Shown here in pieces: positions 46,979 to 59,520 of a DNA stretch of 64,000 nucleotides (position 1 is the stretch's first letter; each line of letters begins with the position of its first letter). A model generated the notes under the pieces. The model was not told the origin of the DNA. It worked only from the letters and a program-made list of their open reading frames with translations, and searched no databases. The position numbers were made by a program, and so were the translations under genes. Source of the stretch: Metallyticus violacea (Eukaryota; Arthropoda; Insecta; Mantodea; Metallyticidae); assembly GCA_030762175.1 (NCBI GenBank), contig CM060846.1, forward strand, positions 183,760,041-183,824,040. The letters run 5' to 3'.

Positions 46979-47920
46979 ATATCAGGTAAACAATATGATT
47001 TATTTTGAAAGCAAATGAATTTTTAGGAAACTATAACTGCTATAATAGGCATGATGCTGCTTGCATTAAGTGCGACAGACAGGGCGATAGTGGTAGCACG
47101 GGATACAAGTGATAGCGGAAAGTCTGAGTTGGCATTTACGTGCCATTGGCTGCAGCCGATCCCTTTCCCATTTGAAAATGTTTTACGTACTAAGTTAATT
47201 AAAACACTGTTTAATCCATTTTAATTGCAAATGATAACAATGTATACATATAATACAGCTCATTAACCACATTCTGGGAATTTACGTGTGTTTATTCAGT
47301 GTCAGATAGTGAAGTGATAAGGTTAGTGAATATAAAACGACACATACACAGCAAAGCTGAAAATGGAATTGATCTTATGCTTCACTGTACAAGGCCGTGA
47401 CCTTTTGTGCTTTTTATTAGTAGTGTTGAACCCGCCGCAGGGCCGCTTATTTACCCAATGGGTCGCCTAGTTCTCTAGATACGGCTGAAAAAGCACGTGA
47501 ATAGATACAAATACAACTTTTTCTACTATTAAATTGGCACCCTTCAGTTAGCAACCAGTAAATCAAATTAACTTCCGCTTTCTGTCCTGTAAAAAGCTAT
47601 TGCAATACCGCCTGCGAGATGCCACCAGGATGTTATTTAACGAAGACCAAGCTGTGATGTCCGTCGACTGACCTACAACTTGGTGATGTTCTTCTGTTTA
47701 ATGCGGTGCTACAATTTCCCTATTCAATCTCGATGGATAAGACGAGAAGGGTTGTTATATTGGGATAATAGGCGTCACTTCGGGGAATCGAGCTAGGCCG
47801 ACTCCTCCAGGAAAGATGAGGTGTTTCCAGACGAATGTTGAATAACTCGACCAACTGTGTTAAAAGTATATGTATTTATTAAAGAGTTTTCTTATACAGT
47901 TGGACGTGGAGGCTTCCGTC
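46979..47920. other. No gene recognised
   Basis: AT-rich DNA between the DDE pseudogene and a SINE-A. Confidence 0.4.
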
Positions 47921-48210
47921 GGTCCTGGTGGTGTAGTGGTAACCATACTTGCCTTCTAAACACAAGATCGCGGGTTCAAACCCGGGGCCAGGATCGATGG
48001 ATTTTTTCGGGCATAAAAATCCTAAGTATGACTTCCTTCGGAAGGGAAGTAAAGCCGTGGGTCCCGTGTCGCACATTTACGGCACGAAAAAGAACCTCAA
48101 GCCTGAAAGAGGGGCCTCTGAGCAAAATTTGTCGGCCGTTTCACCCCTTGAGTTGAATGGGACGCTGATGACCTGAGATGTTAAAGAGCGTCCATAAATA
48201 AACAAATAAA
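47921..48210 (+). repeat. SINE-A copy 5, complete
   Basis: The best-preserved head in the window: GGTCCTGGTGGTGTAGTGGT, AACCATACTTGCCT and box B GGGTTCAAACCC. Complete body (CCTTCGGAAGGGAAGTAAAG, CATTTACGGCACGAAAAAG) and tail GATGACCTGAGATGTTAAAG with ATAAATAAACAAATAAAAAA. A weak AGGCTTC repeat flanks it. Confidence 0.95.
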
Positions 48211-50352
48211 AAAAAACGAAGGCTTCTCTCCTGTCTCTGAATAAATTCAGGGACCTTTTACACAAGTGTAATGCCCAAGCAGGAGTAATAATTACCTAAC
48301 ATAAGAGTTATTGTTAAATAAGTTTTACGACCATGAGGTTGACAGTCACCAGGTCTTGTCATCATTAAGTTATAAGATGTTCATGAATTGGGTTTGTTAG
48401 GCTTAAAACTAAACTATACTTCGTCAGCACAATAATTCTGTCTATCTATAACATGCACACGTAGACATGACATTTTAAGTGAGTGGAAAAGAGAATTGCT
48501 TTTTTTTATGCAAGTGTTTCTCTGAGGACCCTTTCAGGTCACGTCACCTCTGGGTGGTAAGGCAAGTCATCCCTAATATTTATTACGTCTACGTGTGACT
48601 ATGTTTAGGTTTATACACCATGTTTCACTAACTAGGATATACAGGTGCTCTTAAACAATACCATGTTCTTATTATACCTTGTCAACGTTACGATTCCTTA
48701 TAATACCACGCTTTCGTTACAAAGCCGACTCCTCGTTACACTATTAGCACAAACAAAAGGGAGTAGGAATGCGTTTTTTCTCTGCGCATCACAGGCCGCT
48801 GTATTTGCTCCTTAGAATATCACGTTGAATTATTTTTGCGCATGTAGACGTAAAGTAAGCGCAAGCCCGAAATTACATCTTTTGTGTTCTCCTTGTCCAG
48901 AGATAGGCAGAAGTTCAAGCAACTTGTACAGGACTGATTGGCCTGCTGACTGATATGCAGGCTCTCCAAATAGGATGGATTGCAAATGTTTCCTTATAGT
49001 TCTTTGAAAAATGATTTAATCGCCCTCAGACGTGCTTGTTATTCTTCGCCATTGGGTACGTAATCTTTAAAGCTAATGAGTAAAAAATAATAATAAGCGC
49101 CACTCACACCTACACCGGATTGTTCTCCGTGTAGCATTTGTCGGATATATGATTTCGTTTCACACTCAGGAAATATTCGAATCAATGTGAGCCATACACA
49201 ACATATGGCACAGTTCCACTATTTTGGTACGCGTAGCCACGTCGCTTGCCAAATTGGTTTTTAGTGTTTTTCGAAGGAGATTCTAGGTCAAGGGTAGAGT
49301 ATTACTGGCACCGGCGGCAAGTGTGGTAACTGAAGAGATTCCAGCGCTATTAAGTTGTGTGCTGTTATATAACTAACCTGACTGTGTGTAAATACATGAT
49401 ATTCTCGAGCATGATGTACAACAATTTCAAATTAGATCCTTCGAACAAGAGATCAAATTAGTGATTGGACAGTAGTACGAGGTTTTGATTAGTTTTGTGA
49501 TCGCGTATATTGCAATTCGGCTAAATAAGCTTTTATATTTAAAACAAATTCAGAAAGCTATAGATTGATGATGGCACAAATTCTTTAAACCGGCCATTTA
49601 TTCGAACTATGATTAAGAATGGGCACCCTGAAGAAGAATCAGCCACCTTGCACCTACGTATTTTTTAACGATTTTTATAAAGAACCCCTTAATTTTCTCG
49701 TTCAGTCTAACATCTCGAGTACTTAAAATTCCGAAAACTCTTATGACATGATAATTTAAAAGTGCTTCATACGTAAGCTATGCACATCTTGATTTAAATA
49801 GGACATTATTACAAACGGTAAAACAATAATATGTAAAACCTTTTTGTTACATGCATTATTATTGATGAGATATATTTTAACTTGGAACGTAAATAAAATA
49901 GCGAGGACATTAAAAAATCATGAAAATATATATCATGGAGGCCTCGTTTCCAGAGGTTGGGGTGGCGTGTACGTGTATATTTCAGTGGCATCTTCTCTTT
50001 ACAGTTTACACTTGCAACGTCACACTTACCCAGTAGATAATCATTGTGAATTCCATCTTTTCGCACAAAGCTCATTGTTCCATTAACGAATCTTCATATT
50101 GTATAACTGTATCCAGTTGTTTCATATCACAACGTTGTACTAAATGTATATTGGTGTGGCTATTTTGTGTTTGCTTTTGACGATAACAGGCTCAGAAACT
50201 TGCTTACTCAGATATGATGTTGAAAAAAGGAACAAGTATTTGGAGGCCTTTGGATGAGCTCGGAGTAGTCACAATGGGCCTTAATTCTAGAAAATTTTTA
50301 TATTTGAAAATATGTTTTTCAGTATATTGCCAAATCAAAGTTCAATTGACTT
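48211..50352. other. No gene recognised
   Basis: 2.1 kb AT-rich DNA. Overlapping opposite-strand frames at 49809-50086 lack motifs. Confidence 0.4.
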
Positions 50353-50635
50353 TTTTAATGGTGTTTAACGCCCATATTTACTACTGAGGCACCACAGGTG
50401 GTGGACATTGATGATACATAAGATGAAATGATATATTAGGAAATTATTTTTTTTTTAAAGAAAGAAGCGTTCCAGGCCCAAGTTCAGAGTACCTCCTCGG
50501 CATTTGCCATTTATGAACAGTAAGGAAAACCTGGGAAAAACATCAGTCTGGGAGGACAGTCCTGACGTTGTTCGAACCCCAGACCTCCCGCTCAAGAGTC
50601 CGCGTCTTAACGACCTCGGCCACCCGTCGCGGTGA
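50353..50635 (-). repeat. SINE-B copy 8, complete
   Basis: Full-length minus-strand SINE-B (box B as complement of GTTCGAACCCC). Its 3' side ends at AATGGTGTTTAAC. Imperfectly similar TTGACTTTTTT and TCGACTATTTT flank it and may be an old target duplication. Confidence 0.92.
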
Positions 50636-52386
50636 TCGACTATTTTGATTGTGCATCTGCTTCTGAGGACAACTTTTCACAGGGAAGAAATCCCTCACCC
50701 AATTGTGAGAAGTAAAAGTTCCCAAGAAGCAAGCAGTAAAATCATGAGCCAAGCAATTTTTGGCATCCAGCATATAAAGACCAGACATTTTTACACGATT
50801 TTCTCGTTATTTTTACGAAATTCAAAAGAAGAGCAAACAAAAACACAATAATGAAATTATTCGAAATGGCATTCCATTTCAACAAGAAAGAATGATATTC
50901 GTTTTGAGAATACCGCGACATTTTGTTTTAATCTGTCTTATCAATCGAGAATATATTTCGTTCACATTCTATTTTCTTACCAGCGTTCACTGAGTTTTAC
51001 AATTTCATAGAATGTCTTGCCAATCTGTACACTTAATGACAGGGCCAAACAGTTGAGAAACGCTGCAATAAACAACAAACTAAGTTAGCATTGGAATTTT
51101 CTTGTCAGAATGTTTGCTTGCTACAGAATCAATCCCGGTTTAATATAGAATAAAATTAATGACTCAAAGTGAATTATTCCCAGACTACTTGTTTAAAACA
51201 GTTATCTATAGGTAAATTCTTTCCCGCACTCATTCCAAATACTTTATACCAGCATTTTATTATTTTCCACCCTTCAGAAATCAATTTGGTGGGTTAACAA
51301 ATGAAACAAATGAAAAAAAAATTAGTAATAATCTAATTAACCAAATGTCATAGCACATGTACATATTTAGAATTGTGCCTTTGTCTTAGTGATGTAAACT
51401 TTTTAATTCTGTATTCCATGTCGACATTCACGGCGCTTTGGAACCATTAATTGAATAATACTTTAATGAAGGCCAACTGGGTTCGCGTATATCATAAATA
51501 CGCACATGGTAAGAGAAATAAATTCATCTTAACAAAAAGGTACCGTACACTAACGAATCGGTTTTCGGTGCTTACAAAGCGTGCAAAATTTTCATTTTTC
51601 TGGGCTTTGAACTCGCGAACTTTGTGTTGTGCATCAGAAGGGTCAAAGATCTTGGCTATATACATAAGAAAAAATAACTGCTTATTTTTCTAACTGTGAG
51701 GACGGGAGGGAAACTTGTGGCCTCTCCTTCAGCATACCGGACGAGAGACGGTAAACGACTAGTACCTGTACAGCGGTCCTGAGCAGAGGAAAATTGAAAG
51801 GAAAAAAAGAGGATATACACTGCGACACGATGATGGCCACCCTCTTAATTAATCTGCAACACGTTGCTACCCAAGTCCATCTATCTAAGTGCCTATTTAA
51901 AAACCTATAGTTAGTCATGTTTGTACTTTGAACAATAAAGGGATAGCCTCGAGATATTTCGTGCTAAATTGCATTTTTTCAAAAGAATGAAAGGCCTTCA
52001 TGCAAAGTCATAAGATTAGTACAGTAAGTAACTTTCATCTGCAAGGTAGGAAACAAACAAGCAAACATAAAGCAAGTAAATCTCGAATTGACAACCAGAA
52101 AACAGATGTTGTTTCGAAAAAAATGGGATATTTGGAACTTAAAACTGAATATAAATAAATAAACATGGTGTAAATTCTAATGATGTGCGTTTTTCCAAAA
52201 GGTTATCGAGAGCTCGCTCCGTAGCCATTGTGTAGCTGAGATTTCCTAGGGAAGCGGTTTCGGGTGGCAGCACTGACCGCGCAGAGCGTATAGCTGTGTT
52301 CACTTAACCATCAAGGCAAGCAACACACTCCAAATTCCAAACCTTAGCAATGGTGGGCGGATTACCTGCTAAAAACCTTAATACCT

Positions 52387-52430
<44 letters not shown>

Positions 52431-52875
52431 GGTTTCGAAGGAAGGAATATCAGAAATGTAGGATACAACTTTCTCCTGTGGGATGCAGATCATACGAGTA
52501 CGAAGGAACTTGTCGATGACCTGTTATTTTATCACTCTAAATTTCTATCAGTTATAATTTAGTTTGAATGGTGTGTTGAAGTTGCGAAAAAGGTGGATTT
52601 CAGCCACAGGAGTGTAACAAGAACTTATTTTATCTTACAGAACCTCTAGGAGGAACGTGTGAGTTTAGCGGTACGAACCGCGGCCAGAGCCATGGATGAA
52701 GATGGAGTTCCTAGCATTTCTAGAACGCAGGAGTCCGTGCGAGGCGGAAGTGCCGCTTCCACACTAGAGGACGGTGTGACAATTCCATTCACGCACACCG
52801 CCAACCCCACTCGGAAACGATGAAATTAACGAGGGACGACAATACACCTGATAGTAATTACCCATCCCAGTTCAC
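50636..52875. other. No gene recognised; long A run
   Basis: 2.2 kb. A run of about 41 A at 52389-52429 is the only strong feature. It may be the tail of a retroposed sequence lying to its left, but no parent family was recognised. Confidence 0.45.
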
Positions 52876-53158
52876 CTACCACCGCCAAGGGTGGCCGAGG
52901 TCGTTAAGTCTCGGACTCGTGAGCGGGAGGTTTGGGTTCGAATACCGCCAGGACTGTACTTCCTGACTGAGGTTTTTTCCAGGTTTTCCTCAGTCCTCAT
53001 AAATGGCAAATGCCGGGGAGGTACCCTAAACTTAGGCCTGGAACGATTCCATCCATAAACTCCTTTCCCAATATATCATTTCATCTCATGTATCATCAGT
53101 GTCCATCGCATGTGGTGCCTCTGTAGCAAAAACGGGCGTTAAACACTATTCATTCATT
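52876..53158 (+). repeat. SINE-B copy 9, complete, 8-bp target duplication
   Basis: Full-length plus-strand SINE-B: GGTGGCCGAGGTCGTTAAG, GGGTTCGAATACCG, body, CGTTAAACACTATTCATTCA. Flanked by CAGTTCAC at 52868-52875 and 53159-53166. Confidence 0.92.
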
Positions 53159-53210
53159 CAGTTCACATAGCGACCAGGAAAAGCAATTACAAAAAACATC
53201 ATCAGCATAT

Positions 53211-53292
53211 TCTGTACCACAGGATTCGAATCCTAGACCTCCCCCCTCGAATGCAAGCCATAAGTGCTTCTGACCGAACCAAATGGCTCGGT
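53211..53292 (-). repeat. tRNA-like SINE head relic
   Basis: Minus strand: TTTGGTTCGGTCAGAAGCAC then, at tRNA spacing, AGGATTCGAATCCTG (box B). No known body follows. Confidence 0.42.
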
Positions 53293-54810
53293 CGCATGTT
53301 ATGAGGAATTTGAATGCCGTACGATATTCCAGACAAATGAAGTTTAGCCGCGAACAAGGGTCTCAGTTGCTTTTCGCAAGTTTTGTGAAGTACTGCACCG
53401 ATGTCATTGTTGTCTGCTGAATAGGAATGCATGGTGTAACACAACATAGACCCCAGTTCTTTTTTTAAAAAATCTAACTTAAAATATAAAAGTAAATATT
53501 GCGAGAAAAAAAACAATAAACGTTAGTTCATAGGTTTATTACTTAAACCAATGAGGTATATATTATATCTATAGTAAAGCAATACATATTATTAATTTAA
53601 TCTATATCACTGAAAGTAATGTAAAAACTGAAATTATTTGGTACTGAAAATAACTGAAAAAAAAGCATTTGAAACACACATATATATATAAGCTATCTGC
53701 TTAAAACCTCTTATGAATTTAACATTAAAATACGCTTCTGAATGAACAAATGTATCATACCATTTCACTTTAAAAAATAATTTAAGGTTAGACCTTTGAA
53801 GTGAAGTAACCATTACTAATTTCTACTCATTAAATCTTACAGATATGCATATATTTATATATTATACATTACAAACAGTTCCAAATTCATTTTTCAATAA
53901 TTATAAGAACATTTTAACTTATTTGCCAATGATAAAGTATTGGAATTAAACGTTTGAAGTCATAACATTACTTAGTGTCTACTCAAAATCTTATACACTT
54001 AATATTTACATTTATAAGCAATCCTTGTTGTGAACTCCTAAGCCCCAGTTTTTGTCGAAGTTGAAATAGAAAATCTGATATTCTTCACCGAGATACTTCC
54101 AACATATGTTCCGAAAATAGTTTTACATCTATCGTGATTGGATGATCGTCTCAATAAGTAAGAGCTAAATGAAAAATTTAAATATTTTTGCCCGTGCTTA
54201 CATTTTGCTATGAAACTATCAGAAAAGATGCGCAGTATTATGGGATTTTCTCGCATACACACCAGAATGTTCATCTTGCGTAAATTTAATGCAAATACGC
54301 TCAATAATATCATCTTTTTCATAATGTCTTATATCACTGGTTCACAGTTTTTGAAATCTTCCCTTTTATTTCAAATATTTCAAAGTCTCGTGAAACGTAG
54401 GTTTTTGCCTATCACGTAAACATTCAGAAGGAACGAGAAGAGCCGTTGGACTCTTTTAGTTTTGGTTATATTATTGCATTTTACATAAGTTTTGAAGATA
54501 ACAACACACAAACAACACTAAACGTGTAGTCAGGTTCTTCTTTAACGATAAGTTTGTAATTTACAGAGATTTGATTTATTACAGACGTAGATCAGTGCGG
54601 AGTTTTTTTTTTTTTTTTTTTTTTCCAGTTTTCTGACTGCTGGATCTGGAGGATGATGATTGGGTATTGCTTGAATCAGAGGATTTGTGCAATAGGTAAA
54701 AGTTTTCTGTAATCGTTCATAGCTCAAGCGGAGGAACGTGATTGCCTCGGTACATGTAAATCATTGTGTAGAGTTGTGTTTCGCACTACCAAGATTATCC
54801 TGTTGTGGTC
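53293..54810. other. No gene recognised
   Basis: Very AT-rich. A T run of about 22 lies at 54604-54625. Open frames here have no motif. Confidence 0.4.
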
Positions 54811-55081
54811 GGTCCCGGTGGGCTGTGGTAACCGTACCTCGTACACCCAAGATCATGGGTTTAATCCCTACCAGGGCGTAAAAATCGTAAGTATGGCTTT
54901 TTTGGAAGGGAAATAAAAGTCATCGTCCCGTGTTGTAGATTAACGGCACGTAAAAGAATCTGGAGCCTGAAAGAAGAGGCTTTTGAGTAAAAGGTATCGA
55001 GCGTTTCAAGCCCTGAATTGTATACAACGCTGATGAGCTGAGATGTTAAAAATGCATCCGTATACAAAGCAAATAAATAAA
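54811..55081 (+). repeat. SINE-A copy 6, diverged
   Basis: Head GGTCCCGGTGGGCTGTGGTA, shortened in the anticodon-arm region, with box B GGGTTTAATCCC. The GATGGATTTTTTCGG block is deleted; body and tail are otherwise present (TTAACGGCACGTAAAAGAA, GATGAGCTGAGATGTTAAAA). Older than copy 5. Confidence 0.88.
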
Positions 55082-55161
55082 ACACCCTGTTATCAATAGG
55101 AGGTATCTGTTCTGGATGATGTGAATTCCTACAATTTAAGCGAAAGATGCATAGCCCCATA

Positions 55162-55782
<621 letters not shown>

Positions 55783-55800
<18 letters not shown>

Positions 55801-57151
55801 AATATCACATCTTGCTCCAAAAACCATAAACACGGATAAAACGGGCCACTCGCTCAACAGTAACCACATCATCTGCAAGTCCCCAATAGAGGAGGGCAAA
55901 CCTAGGCTATGTCTAAAAGCTGCCAGATAATGGCATTCAATTAAAATGTGACGCACTGTAAAGGGGTGGTAACAGTAAAAGTGACTAAAACGGCAATGCC
56001 CAATTCTAACACGAGCTAAAATTACTTCTTCGCGATGAACAGCGCGAGAAGAAGTAGACCAATTAAAAGGGGCTGATTTACACTCCCGAAGCTTATTGGT
56101 GGGTATTAAATTCCACTCCCGCGCCAGCGGGAGAGAACGCCTCGTCGTAAGGAATGTTTAAAATCCCCAAGTAAAAACGGTGCTCGTACTCAGCAGAGAT
56201 TAAAAGGGCGGATTTAGCTGCGACATCTGCGGCCTCGTTGCCTGATAGTCCCACATGTCCAGGAACACAGAGCAGCGTTACCCTGACGCCAGCATCAAGA
56301 AACATAAAAACAGCAACCTGGATCTGCTGCACAAGAGGGTGGTAGTGGTACAGCTGTTTAAAAGATAACAGGGCACTCAAAGAATCTGAACATATAACAC
56401 TATTCCCCAGCCTCTGATCAGAAATAAATAAAATCGCCCGATAAATAGTATAAAGCTCCGCCATAAAAATAGATGTCGCAACGTTAAGACTATGCGTAAA
56501 ACTTACTCCGTTAAAAACAAAAGCACATCCTACTCCTGTGTCAGATTTCGAGCCGTCGGTATAGATAAAATTCCAGCCATTAAAAGAAGATTTGATTTCG
56601 CTAAAAGAACAACGAATAATATATGCTGCTGTCGACGACTTAGTACAGGACGTAAGCCCAAGATGAACGGGGGCCTCTGCTGAAAGCCAAGGGGGAGAAG
56701 TAGTTTCCCCGGCTAGGAAAAAAGCAGGTAACTCTAAGTCCAAGGTCCTTAGCAGCTCCCGAAAACGAAAGCCAGCAGGCTTAGGAGTAAAAGACCGAGC
56801 AGCAAAAAAATCATCGAAAGACACATTAAAAAACGGCCCATTCGTGGAATGACGACGATGCGCGGCTAGTCGGCAACCATACGCAGAAAGTAAAATATCC
56901 CTTCGATATAACAACGGAGGTTCTCCAGACTCCGCACATAAACATAACACAGGACTGGTGGGGAATGCTCCAATGGCTACACGGATACCCCGGTGATGAA
57001 TCGGGTTAAGGCGTGGAAGAACAGAAGGTCGCGCTGAACCGTAAACCACACAGCCATAATCCAGTGTTGACCGGATGAGAGATCGATAAAAACATAAAAG
57101 AACAGTCCGGTTTCTCCCCAAGGTGTGCCACTTAAAACACGTAAAATGCAA
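55783..57151 (-). pseudogene. ORF2 C-terminal part of the I-like element: connection, RNase H, tail
   Basis: The frame 57151-56093 contains the connection (LIRSTLDYGCVVYGSARPSV) and RNase H with all four motif regions: FIYTDGSKSDTGVGCAF, FMAELYTIYRAILF, VICSDSLSALLSF and CVPGHVGLSGNEAADVAAKS. A frameshift at about 56135 ends this frame early. The reading continues in another frame with LRECKSAPFNW, an HCRFSHFYCYH segment and SIGDLQMMWLLLSEWP, to a stop at about 55783-55785. The His/Cys segment is the short conserved tail of I-like ORF2. Confidence 0.9.
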
Positions 57152-58485
57152 ACAGAACGTTCAAACTTGCCTCTGAGTTGAGCAATATGCGATGGCCAGC
57201 ATAGTTTTCTATCAAAGATAAAATCAAGGAATCTAACCTCGTCTGCGAAAGCAACAGGATCTGGGCCAACATCGAGAGACGGTGATGAATAATCCTTATG
57301 GCGCCAGAAATTCATACAGACGGTCTTCTCAGCGGAGAATCGGAACCCGTGATTTATACTCCAAGCGTAAAGGCGGTCGAGACAGCATTGGAGGCGGCGT
57401 TCCAAGAGACAAGTTCTCCGGGAGGAAAGAAAGATGGCAAAATCGTCAACAAACAACGACGATTGGATCCCTGGCGGTAAACACTCAGCAATGGAATTGA
57501 TGGCGATGGCAAATGGTGTGCAACTAAGTACCGAGCCCTGAGGTATACCGTTCTCTTGAATAAAATCAGAAGATAAAACTGAACCCACGCGAACGTTAAA
57601 TACCCGGTCTGTCATAAACTCCCGAATGAAAATTGACATCCGATCAAATATACGCCATTCATGAAGCGTACGAAGGATACCGCCCCTCCAACAGGTATCG
57701 TAAGCCTTCTCCAAATCAAAAAAGACAGCAAAAGTTTGGCACTTTCTCGCAAATCCGTCCATTATATGGGTCGAAAGAGACGCAAGATGGTCGATGGGTG
57801 AGCGATGACGACGAAAACCGCACTGTATGTTCGTCAATAGGTGCCTCGACTCCAACCACCACATAAGCCGTCCATTAATCATGCGTTCCATCACCTTGCA
57901 GACTCAATTGGTGAGGGTAACTGGACGGCAGCTGGAAGGAAGATGTGGGTCCTTTCCAGGTTTCGGAATAGGAATGACGGTGGCCACTCGCCATGCGCAT
58001 GGAAACGTGCCATCACACCAAATACGATTGAAGTTTTGGAGTAAGTAAGCCTTTCCTTCGGTCGATAAGTTCTGCAGCATAGCAACGTGAATACCGTCTG
58101 GCCATGGAGCGCAATGGCGAGAGTAAGAGAGTGCTTGCTCCAATTCCCTGGACGTAAACGGGACATTATAGCACTCCTGATTGTCGGAGGCAAATCCTCT
58201 GTTATCAACATGCTGTTTAATCATGCGAAACGCAGGAGGGTAATTGTCAGAGCTGGAAAACTGAGCGAAAGTGCGACCTAAGGTATTTGCCATATCTGAA
58301 GGGAAAGTAAGCACACGATGTGATACCTTAAGACCGGGTATTGACCTAAAACCAGGTTTGCCTGCAACACGGCGTAGTTTATCCCAAACCAGACCTGAAG
58401 GCGTTGATCGGTTGAAGGATGAGGCGAAAGCATTCCAGGACGCCTTCTTGCTATCTTTGATAACTCGACGGCATTTTGCGCGCAA
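56977..58485 (-). pseudogene. ORF2 reverse transcriptase of the I-like element
   Basis: The frame 58485-57904 holds the linker and RT start (LEQALSYSRHCAPWPDGIHV; then FPCAWRVATVIPIPKPGKDP). A TGA stop at about 57901-57903 interrupts it. The same frame continues 57894-56977: GFRRHRSPIDHLASL, FFDLEKAYDTCWRGGIL (motif A), NGIPQGSVLSCTPFAIAINS (motif B), SLFVDDFAIFLSS (catalytic FVDD) and FRFSAEKTVCMNFWR. A frameshift near 57100-57150 moves the reading into the next frame. Apart from the stop and shift the RT motifs are intact. Confidence 0.92.
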
Positions 58486-58535
58486 TTGTTTTTACCGGAT
58501 CATGTTCTCAGACGTAGGGTGGCGACGAAAAGCTC

Positions 58536-59441
58536 TCAAGGCACCTCGGCGTGCACACAATCCGTCCCGGCATTCGTCGGTCCACCAAGGAACCGGACAG
58601 TGTCGGGGTATGAAGACGACCGGGGAATAGCCTGATTGGCGGCAGCAATAAGAACCGTGTTTAGGTGTTCGATCATAACGTCAGTAGACGGATAAGCACA
58701 CCCTGAAAACAGGACAAGAGAACGGAAAAGATTCCAATTTGCTTGGTCTACAAGCCACTTAGGCGCGCGCTGGAAATGTACTTGGGAAGACAGGATACGA
58801 ATGTAACACGGGAAGTGATAACTAGAGTACGAATCAGAGAAAACGTGCCAGATAAAGTGCAAATAAAGCGAGGCGGAACAGAAAGATAGGTCCAGATGGG
58901 AAAAAGCTGTGAGTACTGTTGAGAGAAAAGTGGGTTCACCTGTGTTCAGTAGAGTAAGATTGTGGCGATCTATAAAATCAGCCACCAAGCTACCTCTCGC
59001 ACAATCTACGGAGGAGCCCCATAAGGGATGGTGCGCATTGAAGTCCCCCAAAAGCAGTATAGGGGGCGGCAGCTGGGATAGAAGGTGATCCAGATCTACC
59101 GCTGTGACAGCAACGGATGGAGATAGGTAAATGTTACAGACTGTGAAAGTAATGCCAGAAAAGGAAACCGTTGCCATTGCAGACTGTAGGGTAGTTTCCA
59201 GGCACAGAGAATTATACACGTCGTCTCTGATTAATATTAAAACTCCGCCATGCGCGGGAGTGCCATCTTCGGGAGGAAGATCGAATCTTACCGAAGAGTA
59301 TCCGCGAATATTGAATGTATTCTGAGGTCGAAGTTTAGTCTCCTGGAGGCATAAAAGCGAAGTTTCAGTCGATCGTAAAAGCAACTCGAAGTCTTGTCTC
59401 CGACTGCGGAGCCGACGTACATTCCACGAAAGGATAGCCAT
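58536..59441 (-). pseudogene. ORF2 N-terminal APE endonuclease of the I-like element
   Basis: The start codon is chosen at 59441 (MAILSWNVRRLRSRRQDFEL) because all I-like ORF2 proteins begin close to this WN motif, although the frame is open upstream to 59564. Catalytic motifs in order: WNVR, LLCLQETKLRP (Glu), ILLLGDFNAHHPLWGSS (Asp/Asn), THL-like HLDLSFC, and the last motif, which is SSYHF where the family has S.DHF, so the Asp is lost. The frame closes at 58536 and RT continues in another frame from 58485. Nicking activity is unlikely. Confidence 0.9.
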
Positions 59442-59520
59442 TGTTAAAATTAGGTAAAAGAAATAAAAAAGGGACCACCTTACTTTTTGGTCGGACCAGG
59501 ACGAATCAACCGTCCTTTCT

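Noticed and set aside
47921..47995. tRNA gene at the SINE-A head
   Set aside because: Box A and box B are good, but the same head precedes the same body in several copies with target duplications, so it is a SINE promoter rather than a tRNA gene. The same applies to the SINE-B heads.
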